A stretch of 32,461 bases of DNA, taken from an uncultured Bacteroidia bacterium. GTDB taxonomy: Bacteria > Bacteroidota > Bacteroidia > Bacteroidales > UBA932. A program made the translations under genes and the position numbers. Below, in pieces: positions 14,070-23,062 of this stretch. Numbering within the stretch: position 1 is the first letter of the stretch; each line of letters starts with the position of its first letter. Under the pieces are notes generated by a model. That model had not been told where the DNA came from, did not search any database, and saw nothing but the letters and a program-made list of their open reading frames with translations. The stretch is from NCBI GenBank assembly GCA_902788175.1, contig CADAJF010000023.1, forward strand, positions 1-32,461. The letters run 5' to 3'.

Positions 14070-14633
14070 ATGAAAACCCTCGGGAATACACTTTTGGCCC
14101 TGTTGCTATTGACCACATTCGCCCAGCAGACCCACGCGCAACGCTTTTCCGTGGGAACCGACGCAGTGGGGTGGATGGCTCTCGGGACGCTTAATGCCGA
14201 TGCTTCCGTGGCTGTAAGCCAGACGGTTTCCTTCCACGCGGGCACGGCGCTCAACCCCTGGACCCTCCGCCCGGGAGACCCCGACAAGCAGTTCCAGCTT
14301 CGGCAGTTTTCCCTCTGGGCCGGCGGACGCTGGTGGCCCTGGCATGTCTATTCCGGATGGTGGGCCGGCATGGACGCCCGGTACATGGTCTATAATGCAG
14401 GAGGTATCATCAAGCGGGATACGGAGGAAGGAGATGCGTACGGAGTGCGCTTGTGGGGCGGTTATTCCGTGATGCTTTCTGAACATTGGAACCTGGACCT
14501 TGGCGCCGGAGCATGGGGCGGCTGGAAAAAGTACACGCAGTACTCCTGCCCCTCTTGCGGCGTAATCCGGGAGCAGGGCGAAAAAGTGTTCATCCTTCCC
14601 GATGCACGGATAGGCTTTCAACTGATATTCTGA
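14070..14633 (+). CDS. DUF3575-type exported protein
   Basis: A 187-residue protein with a Sec signal peptide (MKTLGNTLLALLLLTTFAQQ, cleavage near Ala-Gln-Arg at 23-25). The mature part looks like a small outer-membrane beta barrel: FSVGTDAVGWMALGTLNADASV, FSLWAGGRWWPWHVYSGWWAG, YGVRLWGGYSVML and a C-terminal strand ending in Phe. This pattern fits DUF3575 proteins, which sit beside fimbrial genes in Bacteroidales. A Cys pair (YSCPSCG) is present. The start is ATG 14070 (2 bp after ssb), which gives a clean signal peptide. Ten bases separate it from the next gene. Confidence 0.75.
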   Translation: MKTLGNTLLALLLLTTFAQQTHAQRFSVGTDAVGWMALGTLNADASVAVSQTVSFHAGTALNPWTLRPGDPDKQFQLRQFSLWAGGRWWPWHVYSGWWAGMDARYMVYNAGGIIKRDTEEGDAYGVRLWGGYSVMLSEHWNLDLGAGAWGGWKKYTQYSCPSCGVIREQGEKVFILPDARIGFQLIF

Positions 14634-14643
14634 CGAGAAGGAA

Positions 14644-16626
14644 ATGAAAAGCAGAATAATCCTGACAGCAGCCGCCGTGGCGGTGACTGCAGCGTTTCTC
14701 CCCTCCTGCGGGCCGGGCCGCAAGATTGACTCCGTCCGCCGGCAGGAGCTGGCGGCGAGCATCGCCCTTTCCCGCAACGAGATAGAGGAGGAACGCAAAG
14801 TCATCGCGGTGACCCGGCGCGACACCCTCACCGTCAAGGACGAGGACGGGAAAGACGTGCTCATCATGAAAGCGGTCCGCGACGAGGCCTCCGGCGAGAT
14901 GGTGGCTACGGACGTACTGGATGCGGCCGTGATTACCGCCCGTTTCCGAAACGTAGCAGAGCGCAACGGCCGGATTGACCTTCGCTTTGAGGTGATTGTC
15001 CCCTCTTCCATGCAGGACAGCCGCTGGCAGCTGCGCTTTTATCCGGACATGTACGTCCTGGAGGACTCGCTGCGCCTCGAGAGCGTGATTATCACCGGGG
15101 AGGATTACCGCAGGCAGCAGCTTCGCGGATACCAGCTCTACGACCGCTTCCTCTCTTCCATCATTACGGACACCACCCGTTTCGTTGATATCCGCAACCT
15201 GGAGATTTTCATCAAACGGAATATCCCTGAACTGTACCGCTACAAAACGGACACATCCTATGTGCAGGAGAGCGAATTCCTCTCGCATTACGGTGTCAGT
15301 GAACAGGATGCCATCGAGCACTATACCAACACCTTTGCCAAGTCCTTGAACCAGCGTCGCAAAGACAGGGTGGGCGTGATGTTCTCCAAATATGTAAAGG
15401 CGCCCATTCTCACGGAAGGTATCCGCCTGGATACGGTCATCCGCAGCCTGGACGGGGATTTCGTGTACCACTATACCCAGACCATCCGTACCCGTCCGAA
15501 GCTTCGCAAGGTGGACATTGTCCTTTCCGGCGATATCTACGAGCAGGACCAACGCCTTTACAGCATGGCCCGATCGGCCCCGCTCACCTTTTACATCAGT
15601 TCCCTCTCGGCTTTTGCAGACGGGACGGAGCGCTATCTCTCGCGCATCGTCGAGCGCAGGGCATCGGCCAACACCGCCTGCTACGTGGACTTCGAGAGCG
15701 GGAAGGCCGATGTGGACCCCCGCATGGGAAACAACCGCGAGGAACTCTCCCGCATCAGGGGCAATATCTTCGAGCTGCTTTCCAATCCTACCTATGAGCT
15801 GGATTCCATTGTCATTGCGGCATCGGCCTCGCCTGAAGGGGCGCAGAAGGCCAACGACGTTTTGTCGGAACGGAGGGCAGGAGCCGTAGCCCGCTATTTC
15901 GAGGACTATATCCGGCACTACCGGGATTCCGTGCGCCGGCATGCTGCCCTCACTGTCACCGTGGATGACTCCGGCCGGGAAAAACTGGGGCGCGAGCGTA
16001 TTGACATCCCCGATATCCCCTTCCGTTCCCGCTCCAACGGGGAGAACTGGGAGATGCTTTCCTTCCTGGTGGACCAGGACAGCCTGCTAACCCCGGGGGA
16101 CGTCCGTTCCTACATGAAACACCTGGAGCAGAAAGACCTGGACCAGCGGGAGGTGGCACTTTCCCGTGAACCCTACTACAGGCACCTCAGGGAGAAACTC
16201 TATCCCCGCCTGAGAACGGTGCGGTTTGACTTTTTCCTGCATCGCCGGGGCATGCACAAGGACACGGTACACACCACAGTTTTGGATACCGCCTATATGA
16301 ACGGCGTGAAGGCGCTGAAAGAGCGCAATTACGAGAAAGCGCTTACCCTGCTGAGGGAATACAAGGACTTCAATACGGCTATCGCCTATGTTTCGCTGGA
16401 CTACAATGCATCGGCCATGGCCATTTTGCAGGAGCTGGAAAGGACGCCTCAGGTCAACTACATGCTGGCGCTCCTGTATGCTCGCAATGAAGACGACCAA
16501 AATGCTGTCCAGTGCTATCTGGACGCATGCCGGCAGGACCGCTCCTATGTCTTCCGGGGCAACCTTGATCCGGAGATATATGTACTGATCCAGCGATACG
16601 GACTCAATAAGTCAGAAGAAATATAA
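14644..16626 (+). CDS. OmpA-like lipoprotein with TPR tail of the fimbrial locus
   Basis: A 660-residue lipoprotein (lipobox FLPSC, Cys22). Residues ~45-320 form a long mixed domain with many charged strands (TLTVKDEDGKDVLIMKAV, RIDLRFEVIVP). An OmpA-like segment (about 345-470) contains ACYVDFESGKADVDP, VIAASASPEGAQKAND and LSERRAGAVARYF, the usual peptidoglycan-binding loop region. TPR-like repeats near the end (about 555-640: GVKALKERNYEKALTLLREY, LALLYARNEDDQNAVQCY) may bind partners. With DUF3575 it probably forms the membrane base or peptidoglycan anchor of the surface fibre system. That role is inferred from position. Confidence 0.75.
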   Translation: MKSRIILTAAAVAVTAAFLPSCGPGRKIDSVRRQELAASIALSRNEIEEERKVIAVTRRDTLTVKDEDGKDVLIMKAVRDEASGEMVATDVLDAAVITARFRNVAERNGRIDLRFEVIVPSSMQDSRWQLRFYPDMYVLEDSLRLESVIITGEDYRRQQLRGYQLYDRFLSSIITDTTRFVDIRNLEIFIKRNIPELYRYKTDTSYVQESEFLSHYGVSEQDAIEHYTNTFAKSLNQRRKDRVGVMFSKYVKAPILTEGIRLDTVIRSLDGDFVYHYTQTIRTRPKLRKVDIVLSGDIYEQDQRLYSMARSAPLTFYISSLSAFADGTERYLSRIVERRASANTACYVDFESGKADVDPRMGNNREELSRIRGNIFELLSNPTYELDSIVIAASASPEGAQKANDVLSERRAGAVARYFEDYIRHYRDSVRRHAALTVTVDDSGREKLGRERIDIPDIPFRSRSNGENWEMLSFLVDQDSLLTPGDVRSYMKHLEQKDLDQREVALSREPYYRHLREKLYPRLRTVRFDFFLHRRGMHKDTVHTTVLDTAYMNGVKALKERNYEKALTLLREYKDFNTAIAYVSLDYNASAMAILQELERTPQVNYMLALLYARNEDDQNAVQCYLDACRQDRSYVFRGNLDPEIYVLIQRYGLNKSEEI

Positions 16627-16672
16627 ACACCTTATCAACAATTATTTATTAACACCAATTAAACTTTTGTTT

Positions 16673-17821
16673 ATGAAAAAAAGTCACTTTATGCTTGCGG
16701 CGGCCCTGCCTGTCGCCCTCTTGTTCTCCTGCGCAAAGAACACCGCTATTCCCCTGGAGAAGGAACCTCTACTTGAAGGCCCGACCGGCGTTATCTCTGT
16801 CCAGCTGCAGACTCCTGCTTCGGAAACAAAGGCAACGTCACTGTCCGACAACGACGTCAAATCCGTCCAGCTCTTTGTCTATACCAGCGAAGGCACCTTG
16901 GAAACCTCCAAGTACTTTGCCGATTACAACTCCGGCACAGACCTGAAAATCACGGCCAAGACCGGCTCGAAGACCCTCTACGTGGTATTGAATGCGGACA
17001 GGCTCAATTTCAGCAAGATGTCCCGCTTTGACTCGCCGTCCACAACCGGAACGGACGACCTGGCTGACCTTTCAAAGAATACCGCTGACAAGCTTATCAT
17101 GGTAGGGAAAAAGAACGTGGAGGTGAGGGAGTACGACCCCAACAAGAACGCTTCTCCGGTTACCAGCGACGTCTCTGTTCACGTAAAGCGCCTCACCTCC
17201 AAGATTGTACTGGACAAAGTGACCGTGGATTTTCGCAACACGGCTCTGGAGGGCGGCAGCCTGGATATCCAGCAGATTTACCTGGTCAACGTGGTGGGTA
17301 AATCGCCTTACGGTGTAGCGGATGAAGGGGACGGTTCGGCTGCCAAAGGCAACCCCGTCACACTCCCCTCCTCGCATTTGAACACCATGACCAACTGGTA
17401 CAGCAAAGGGACCTTGTCGGACGGCGCTCCTGCTGTGACCTTTGACCATCTGAGCAGCAACCTCAGCTGCAACGTTTCCGGAAACGAAACCGCCATCGGA
17501 CGCAGCTACCTGGCTTATCCCAACCCCGCCGACGAATACCAGGCCAGCCCCTCCGTCACCGCGCCTGTCCATACCTGCCTGGTAATCAAGGCCAAGGCCA
17601 AAAGCGGCAGCTTGATTGACACGCCCATCGACAAGAACACCTACTACACCTTCGACCTGCCCAAGCTGGAAGCCAACAAACTCTACCGCATAACCAACAT
17701 CAACATTACCATGCTGGGCGCCGACAATCCCGGCGAGCGGATAACCACCGGAAAGGTCAAACCTACGATTATCGTGGACGAGTGGACCGACGGCCTGGTG
17801 AACCTGGAATACGATTTCTAA
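16673..17821 (+). CDS. Mfa1/FimA-like major fimbrillin lipoprotein
   Basis: A 382-residue secreted pilin precursor. The lipoprotein signal is MKKSHFMLAAALPVALLFSC (Cys20). The sequence then reads SETKATSLSDNDVKSVQLFV, the typical fimbrillin N-terminal region. LTSKIVLDKVTVDFRNTAL and IQQIYLVNVVGKSPY are the next conserved strands. The C-terminal strand is VDEWTDGLVNLEYDF. In Bacteroidales type V pili, such subunits are lipidated, trimmed by an Arg/Lys-specific protease at the surface and polymerise by donor-strand exchange. ATG 16673 is preferred over the TTG two codons upstream. The 46 bp before it are AT-rich but lack an exact promoter box. Confidence 0.85.
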   Translation: MKKSHFMLAAALPVALLFSCAKNTAIPLEKEPLLEGPTGVISVQLQTPASETKATSLSDNDVKSVQLFVYTSEGTLETSKYFADYNSGTDLKITAKTGSKTLYVVLNADRLNFSKMSRFDSPSTTGTDDLADLSKNTADKLIMVGKKNVEVREYDPNKNASPVTSDVSVHVKRLTSKIVLDKVTVDFRNTALEGGSLDIQQIYLVNVVGKSPYGVADEGDGSAAKGNPVTLPSSHLNTMTNWYSKGTLSDGAPAVTFDHLSSNLSCNVSGNETAIGRSYLAYPNPADEYQASPSVTAPVHTCLVIKAKAKSGSLIDTPIDKNTYYTFDLPKLEANKLYRITNINITMLGADNPGERITTGKVKPTIIVDEWTDGLVNLEYDF

Positions 17822-17826
17822 AACCT

Positions 17827-18669
17827 ATGAAGACAAAACTTAAATTGGCAGTCGGGCTGGCACTCCTCTCGCTGGTATCCTGCAGGAACCTGGTCCTGGA
17901 GGACCGGATCCTATGCCCCCGTTTCATGTTTTTCGACTTGCTCAACAGTGAAAGCTTCGAGTCGTTCGAGCGGGTGTGCGTATCGGTGTACAGCTATCCC
18001 GAAGGGCTTCTACTGGACAAAGACACAACTACGGTAAGGGCCATCGACAATTTGGAGTTTTACATGGCCATACGGGGAGAGGAGGCCGTATCGGGCCATG
18101 GCCTTGTGGGAGTCGGGGACAATCACCTGGATGGGAACAGCAGCTGGATCATAGCGGAAGGTTCCCAGGCCGATCCCATTTTCCGCTTTACCTACCTCAG
18201 CGCCACCGAGCCGGAATCTTTCCTGGTACCAGTAGAGCTGGTCAAGGACCATTCCAGAATCGGGCTGCAGTTTGTGGGGATGGAGAGTTTTGTGTCGGCG
18301 GAAGGCGAGTTCCCTTTCCTGGTCCGGATTACGGGGAATACCTGCGGGATGGATATCCTGACAGGGAACCCCGTCCGGGGGCCTTTCAGCTTCCTTCCCG
18401 AAGAACTGAGCATCGGGCGTTTCGAATGTACGCTCCCCCGCCAGGCAGACCATGCCCTCCGCCTGGAACTCTATGGAAAGCCGGAATTGGGCGAGATGGA
18501 AGGGCTGCTGGGAGTTTTTGACCTCTGGGCCATCCTCTACGAGCAGGGTGGCATCACCTGGCTGGAGAAGAACCTTCCCGATGCCGACATTACCATTGAC
18601 TACAAGGAAATGAGCGTCCGCGTTTCGGTGAGCGCATGGGGGCAGGAGCAACTGGACTATAATTTTTAG
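17827..18669 (+). CDS. FimB/Mfa2-family fimbrial anchor
   Basis: A 280-residue lipoprotein (MKTKLKLAVGLALLSLVSC, Cys19) with the Mfa2/FimB opening RNLVLEDRILCPRFMFFDL. A beta-rich body follows: VCVSVYSYPEG, EFYMAIRGEEAVSGHGL and FPFLVRITGNTCGMD. In Porphyromonas, Mfa2 and FimB anchor the fibre to the outer membrane and limit its length. Position directly behind the major pilin (5 bp gap) matches the mfa1-mfa2 order. The start is ATG 17827; longer readings would run into the pilin gene. Confidence 0.8.
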   Translation: MKTKLKLAVGLALLSLVSCRNLVLEDRILCPRFMFFDLLNSESFESFERVCVSVYSYPEGLLLDKDTTTVRAIDNLEFYMAIRGEEAVSGHGLVGVGDNHLDGNSSWIIAEGSQADPIFRFTYLSATEPESFLVPVELVKDHSRIGLQFVGMESFVSAEGEFPFLVRITGNTCGMDILTGNPVRGPFSFLPEELSIGRFECTLPRQADHALRLELYGKPELGEMEGLLGVFDLWAILYEQGGITWLEKNLPDADITIDYKEMSVRVSVSAWGQEQLDYNF

Positions 18670-18679
18670 CAAGAAAGAT

Positions 18680-19780
18680 ATGAGAAGAAAGATCAGATTC
18701 ACTACTATAGCAGTAGTCCTCCTGGCCCTTTTCTCCTGTATGCGGGAAGAGGCCCTGGATCCAGTCCCCGAAATGACGGGAATGCCCGTACGGCTGTCCC
18801 TGAGTCCGAATGGAGGTTCCCACACCAAGGTAAGCGGAGTGGATTACGAAAGGGATGAAGGAGCCGTTCAGCGCTGGGCCTTTTTCATCTTTGAAAGGAG
18901 TACCGGACTGCTGGCTTACAGCGGGGTTGTAGGAAGCGAAGGTACGGTTACAAAAACTTTAAGGACAGGCGTTTTCGAGCTATTCGTGATGGCCAATTAC
19001 CCTTTGACCGGAGCCTATGCACCGAATGTTTCAGCCATCCGTACCCGCGCCGACTTCCTGCGCCTCAGGGCATCCCTGGCCGACAACGCCCCCGGTTGTT
19101 TTCTCATGTCCGGGGCGGCCGTTTTCGCCGTTCCGGGCGGGGAGGAAGTGTTGGAAATTGCAGTCCGCCTGCAGCGTCTGGTTTGCAAAATTCATCTGGA
19201 AACGGTTACACGCCGTTTCCAAAACGCCTCACTTGCCTCGCAGCAGATGACTCTGCGCCACGTGTACCTGACCAATGTATATCCGGAAAGCCGCTATTCA
19301 GAAGATTATTATCCAGGTGAGCTTTCCTCACGCCAGGCCTCCTGGTACAATGCCATGGGCTGGGAGCACGCTGCTGCCATGCCGCAAGTAAGCGCCATCG
19401 ATGCCCTGGTGGGCGAAAGGAACCTGCATCTGCAGCTTCGGCAAAACGTTTCCGAAAACCTGGGACGCACTTTTTATTGCTACCCCAATCCCTGGGACTT
19501 CCAGGCCGACTCCCACAGTCCTGACTGGAACGGCCCGCGCTGTACGCGCCTGATCCTGGAAACGGAACTGGGAGGGCATACCTACTACTACCAGGCTACG
19601 CTTTCCGGAGAGAACAGCCCGCATTACCTATCCCGTAACCGTGCCTTCCGGGTTTTCTGCACCCTGAACCACCTGGGTTCCAAAGACCCGGAACAGGAGA
19701 TTCCCGGAGCCTTGACAGTGCAGTTTATCCCGGAAGCGCAGCCCTGGGAGGCCGATTATAGCATCCAAGAGCAGTCATAG
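18680..19780 (+). CDS. FimA-like minor fimbrial subunit
   Basis: A 366-residue lipoprotein (MRRKIRFTTIAVVLLALFSC, Cys20). The fimbrillin-like fold is recognisable from HTKVSGVDYERDEGAVQRWAFFIFERSTG, VFELFVMANYPLTGAY, VRLQRLVCKIHLETVTRRF and RHVYLTNVYPESRYS. The last three follow the same order as the N-terminal domain of Mfa1/FimA. FYCYPNPWDFQADS matches the SYLAYPNPADEYQAS of the major pilin two genes upstream, so the two are related. It is probably an accessory or tip subunit. It lies 10 bp after the Mfa2-like gene and 3 bp before the next. Confidence 0.75.
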   Translation: MRRKIRFTTIAVVLLALFSCMREEALDPVPEMTGMPVRLSLSPNGGSHTKVSGVDYERDEGAVQRWAFFIFERSTGLLAYSGVVGSEGTVTKTLRTGVFELFVMANYPLTGAYAPNVSAIRTRADFLRLRASLADNAPGCFLMSGAAVFAVPGGEEVLEIAVRLQRLVCKIHLETVTRRFQNASLASQQMTLRHVYLTNVYPESRYSEDYYPGELSSRQASWYNAMGWEHAAAMPQVSAIDALVGERNLHLQLRQNVSENLGRTFYCYPNPWDFQADSHSPDWNGPRCTRLILETELGGHTYYYQATLSGENSPHYLSRNRAFRVFCTLNHLGSKDPEQEIPGALTVQFIPEAQPWEADYSIQEQS

Positions 19781-19783
19781 CCT

Positions 19784-21763
19784 ATGAAACTGAAGCATTT
19801 GAATGGAATCCGCATGGGGGTGGCCGCAGCGCTGCTCCTGTCCCTGACTTTATCCTGCCGGAGGGAAGTGGAAGACGTGCTGCCGGAACCTTTGCGCCCC
19901 TCAAGAACCCGCGTTTCCTTTTTTGTCGAGGATTTGCAGGTGCCCTCAAGCAGCACCAAGACCGTTCTCTCCGACCCTGACATCGAGACCAAGGTTACAA
20001 CGCTTACCCTGGCCATTTACCGCAGTGACGGAAGCCTTTCAGAAACTGCCTACTACACTTCCGGATTCGACAGTATGAACTTCCTGCTGGAGATGGAACA
20101 GAGCTATACCATTTACGCGCTAGCCAACATGGGCGACATGCGCGAGTGTTTTCCCGAGAGCGTCAGCTCTGAAGAGAGCCTGGGGGGAATCCAGTATCTC
20201 ATTCCGGGATATACCGTGCAGGAAAACAGCATAGAGCGCCGGGGCATCCCCATGGTGGGAAAGCTGGTTTACACTTTAGACAATCTCCAAACGCAGGAGC
20301 TGAGTATTCCCCTTCGCCGGCTGCTGGCCAAACTGGCTGTTGACCTTAACGTCCATTGGGACGGGGCTATCAGCAGTATCAGGATTTGCGGGCTCAACAG
20401 GCGCCTCTCCCCTTTCGGCACAAGCCGGGCACTGGATGCCTCCGACATCCTTGCCGACGAAGAAATGGCTCCGGGTACCGATGAGAGCGAAGGCACTTTT
20501 GTCTTTTATATTCCTGAAAACGAACAGGGCAGCATTGCAGCCATTACTTCTTCTTCCGACAAAAGTCCAGACAATGATTTGGCTATTCCTCCGGAAAAGG
20601 CCGCGCTTCTTACATACATGGAAGTGGGCGTAGAGGGGCGCGGAAACTACGAAGGGAGCATGACCTACCGCAGTTACCTGGGACGGAATACGACTTCTGA
20701 CTTTTCCATTACCCGCAACTGCCGCTACAGCTGGAAAGTGGATTACCTCCAGGACGGCACTTTCCTGGACGACTGGAAGCATGAAAATGAGCTGGCATGG
20801 TGGTCGCAGCGTTATAAAATACAAGTAAACAATACTAACCAGAAGAGTGTTTCCGTCTATATAGGAGAGCGCTTTTCACTGAAACTTTTCCGTGCCGATG
20901 ACCGCTATGAAAACGGCATCCTCAAAAGCGCAGGCAGTTTCAACAACATATTCACGGACAACTGCCTCTGGACTGTGGAGGATTACAACCAGAATCCCGA
21001 CTGGGTTCGCTTCAGCGCGAAATACCAGCCTGCGGGTGTTACCACTTACGATTACCGGGAGTACCTGGCGGCTTCGAAGGGAAGCGGATACATCAAGGGA
21101 ACGCTCAAGAGCGAGCTGGGTAGTTTCTCTGACCGTATTCTGGTGACTTGCCCGGGAATAAAGGTGCCCGTTTACCTGCAAGTTTCCTCCGAAAGCATAG
21201 AACTGGGCGAAAGCCTCCAATTCACCGTAACGGCAGAAGGCGTGGATATCACCTTTCCTACTTATCTGTGGTACCTGGACCAAGGGATATTCGGCTATAT
21301 TAAGAATTTCCCCATGAAAGAAGATACAGCCTTTTACTTCATTAGCAGGGAAGGCTCTTTTACACCTACGATTACGGGGAACTATGAGTTATACTGCATT
21401 TATGCCGGAATCCGTTCCAATTCTGTCTCCTTTACGGTTTCCGAACCTGGCGCCATCGGGAATGAAAGTCACATCCTCAGCATCAATCCTGTCTGGCCGG
21501 ATGCGGTCAAAGAGGGCGAGGAAATACGTCTTACGGCCAGTCTCAAAACCTACCGCAACAAAACGCTCATCGCTACCACCGACGTGACTAACAAGGTACA
21601 TTGGTCCTGCGACGAGGCGGAAGTCCGGATCAACAAAGGTGTAGCGACCAGCTCAAGGAGCGGTTATTATACAGTCCGTGCTTCCTATACTCCGACAGGC
21701 GGGAACAGTGTAGCAGCCAGCGTCGAGCTATGTTTCCTTCCAAGGCCAGTCAGCGGCAACTGA
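19784..21763 (+). CDS. DUF4906-like large fimbrial tip or adhesin candidate
   Basis: A 659-residue lipoprotein (lipobox LTLSC, Cys25). The N-terminal part repeats the fimbrillin scheme: ETKVTTLTLAIYRSDGSLSE, YTIYALANMGDMRE and LSIPLRRLLAKLAVDLN. A middle region contains YRSYLGRNTTSDFSITRNC and NCRYSWKVDYLQDGTF, typical of DUF4906-type proteins. Two Ig-like stretches follow (about 450-555 and 560-655, with PVYLQVSSESIELGESLQFTV and WPDAVKEGEEIRLTAS). Being the last and largest subunit, it may sit at the fibre tip. A short hairpin (21749-21753/21760-21764) followed by CTTTT could end transcription. The convergent hydrolase gene begins 3 bp later. Confidence 0.7.
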   Translation: MKLKHLNGIRMGVAAALLLSLTLSCRREVEDVLPEPLRPSRTRVSFFVEDLQVPSSSTKTVLSDPDIETKVTTLTLAIYRSDGSLSETAYYTSGFDSMNFLLEMEQSYTIYALANMGDMRECFPESVSSEESLGGIQYLIPGYTVQENSIERRGIPMVGKLVYTLDNLQTQELSIPLRRLLAKLAVDLNVHWDGAISSIRICGLNRRLSPFGTSRALDASDILADEEMAPGTDESEGTFVFYIPENEQGSIAAITSSSDKSPDNDLAIPPEKAALLTYMEVGVEGRGNYEGSMTYRSYLGRNTTSDFSITRNCRYSWKVDYLQDGTFLDDWKHENELAWWSQRYKIQVNNTNQKSVSVYIGERFSLKLFRADDRYENGILKSAGSFNNIFTDNCLWTVEDYNQNPDWVRFSAKYQPAGVTTYDYREYLAASKGSGYIKGTLKSELGSFSDRILVTCPGIKVPVYLQVSSESIELGESLQFTVTAEGVDITFPTYLWYLDQGIFGYIKNFPMKEDTAFYFISREGSFTPTITGNYELYCIYAGIRSNSVSFTVSEPGAIGNESHILSINPVWPDAVKEGEEIRLTASLKTYRNKTLIATTDVTNKVHWSCDEAEVRINKGVATSSRSGYYTVRASYTPTGGNSVAASVELCFLPRPVSGN

Positions 21764-21766
21764 CGC

Positions 21767-23062
21767 TTACAAGCTTTTGAGCCACTTGGCTATCTTATCC
21801 AGCACCTCCGGGGCAAAGCTTTCCTCTAACTCGCGGTATTCAGAGACAGCCCCGGAGCTGCAGTGCTGGAACAGGTGGTTCACGCCTTCCACCGCTTCTA
21901 TGCAGTGGTTTCCAAGAGAAGGTAAGCCAGCCCGTAAGGCCTCCAGATTGGCGGTAAAATCTACCTGCACGTCTTTTGTGCCGTTCACTGCCATGACAGG
22001 ACAGATGATATCTCCAAGCAGCGGACGCATGTCCAGGGAAAGGAAATGCTTCATGTACGGAGACTGGAGCTGCATCAGGGCTCCGGCGTAATTTTGGAGC
22101 AGAGGAGCCGGCAGGTCGTACTCATCGGTCTTGGGCAGCGGAGTGCCCTTCACCAGCGCCTCGAAGGATTTTTCAAGAAGTGCGCAGTAGGAGTTGACGG
22201 TGTCCTCGGGGTATCCTGCCCCAAGAAGGGTCAGCTGGTTCTGGGCAAGGAGGGTTTCGGCCCCGGAAACCACCATGCCGGCAAGGCTGACGATGAAATG
22301 GGCCGCTCCTTCTGCAGCCAGCATAAGGGCAATGGTGCCGCCTTCGCTGTGGCCCAGTACGCCTACTTTGTCAAAGCGTTCCCGCAATAGCCGTATGCCG
22401 GAAAGGGCGTCGGCTTTGAGGTCTTCCGTAGTGCAGTTTACAATGTCGCCGCTGGACTCCCCGAAACCCCGGTCATCGTAGCGGAGCGTGGCAATGCCTT
22501 CACGGGCAAGGGCATCGGCGATGACGGCAAAAGGCTTGTGCTCGAAGATTTCCTCGTCGCGGTTCTGAAGGCCGCTGCCCGTAACCATCACTAGGACGGG
22601 CGTGCTGCGGGAACAGCTTTCCGGGAGTACCAAGGTGCCTTTTAGGACGGCATCCCCGCCCGAGAAAGTGACCTCTTCCTGCGTATAGGGGAAGGGCGGC
22701 CGAGGAGTTTGCGGGCGACGGAGGCGGATCTCTCCGGGAATGAGCGTAAGCGGCAGCGAAACGCCCATCTGCTTGAATGTGCCCAGAATTTCGTGGAGTG
22801 TCCACTGGCCTTCAAAGGCTGCACCAATGGACGGGATTTTGATGTTTACAGCACCGGTAGCGCTCTTTTCCACCTGGATGGGAATCCCTTTGACACCCTG
22901 GTCCGGGGAGTCCATGCAAGGCGGCTCTGCGTCCAGGTGAAAGACTACCCTTAGACTGCTTCCCTGGATACTCATGCTACCCGACCAGGTGCCTGTCTGG
23001 CCCTTTGCCCCCCATGCGAGGGCAAATAGGCATGCTATGGCAGCAAAGAATCTTCTGCTCAT
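21767..23062 (-). CDS. Exported alpha/beta hydrolase
   Basis: A 431-residue serine hydrolase. The Sec signal (MSRRFFAAIACLFALAWGAKG) exports it. An N-terminal beta domain (22-125) of the kind seen in Bacteroidota hydrolases precedes the catalytic fold. The nucleophile elbow is GHSEG (Ser239). The acid is probably the Asp in NGTKDVQVD (about 366) and the His that in GVNHLFQ (about 399). TGSGLQNRDEE and RYDDRGFGESSGD form the oxyanion and early-strand motifs. The natural substrate is unknown; an acyl-ester or peptide is plausible. The start overlaps the sulfatase stop (ATGA), so the two are co-translated and may act on the same sulfated or acylated glycan. Confidence 0.85.
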   Translation of the reverse strand: MSRRFFAAIACLFALAWGAKGQTGTWSGSMSIQGSSLRVVFHLDAEPPCMDSPDQGVKGIPIQVEKSATGAVNIKIPSIGAAFEGQWTLHEILGTFKQMGVSLPLTLIPGEIRLRRPQTPRPPFPYTQEEVTFSGGDAVLKGTLVLPESCSRSTPVLVMVTGSGLQNRDEEIFEHKPFAVIADALAREGIATLRYDDRGFGESSGDIVNCTTEDLKADALSGIRLLRERFDKVGVLGHSEGGTIALMLAAEGAAHFIVSLAGMVVSGAETLLAQNQLTLLGAGYPEDTVNSYCALLEKSFEALVKGTPLPKTDEYDLPAPLLQNYAGALMQLQSPYMKHFLSLDMRPLLGDIICPVMAVNGTKDVQVDFTANLEALRAGLPSLGNHCIEAVEGVNHLFQHCSSGAVSEYRELEESFAPEVLDKIAKWLKSL

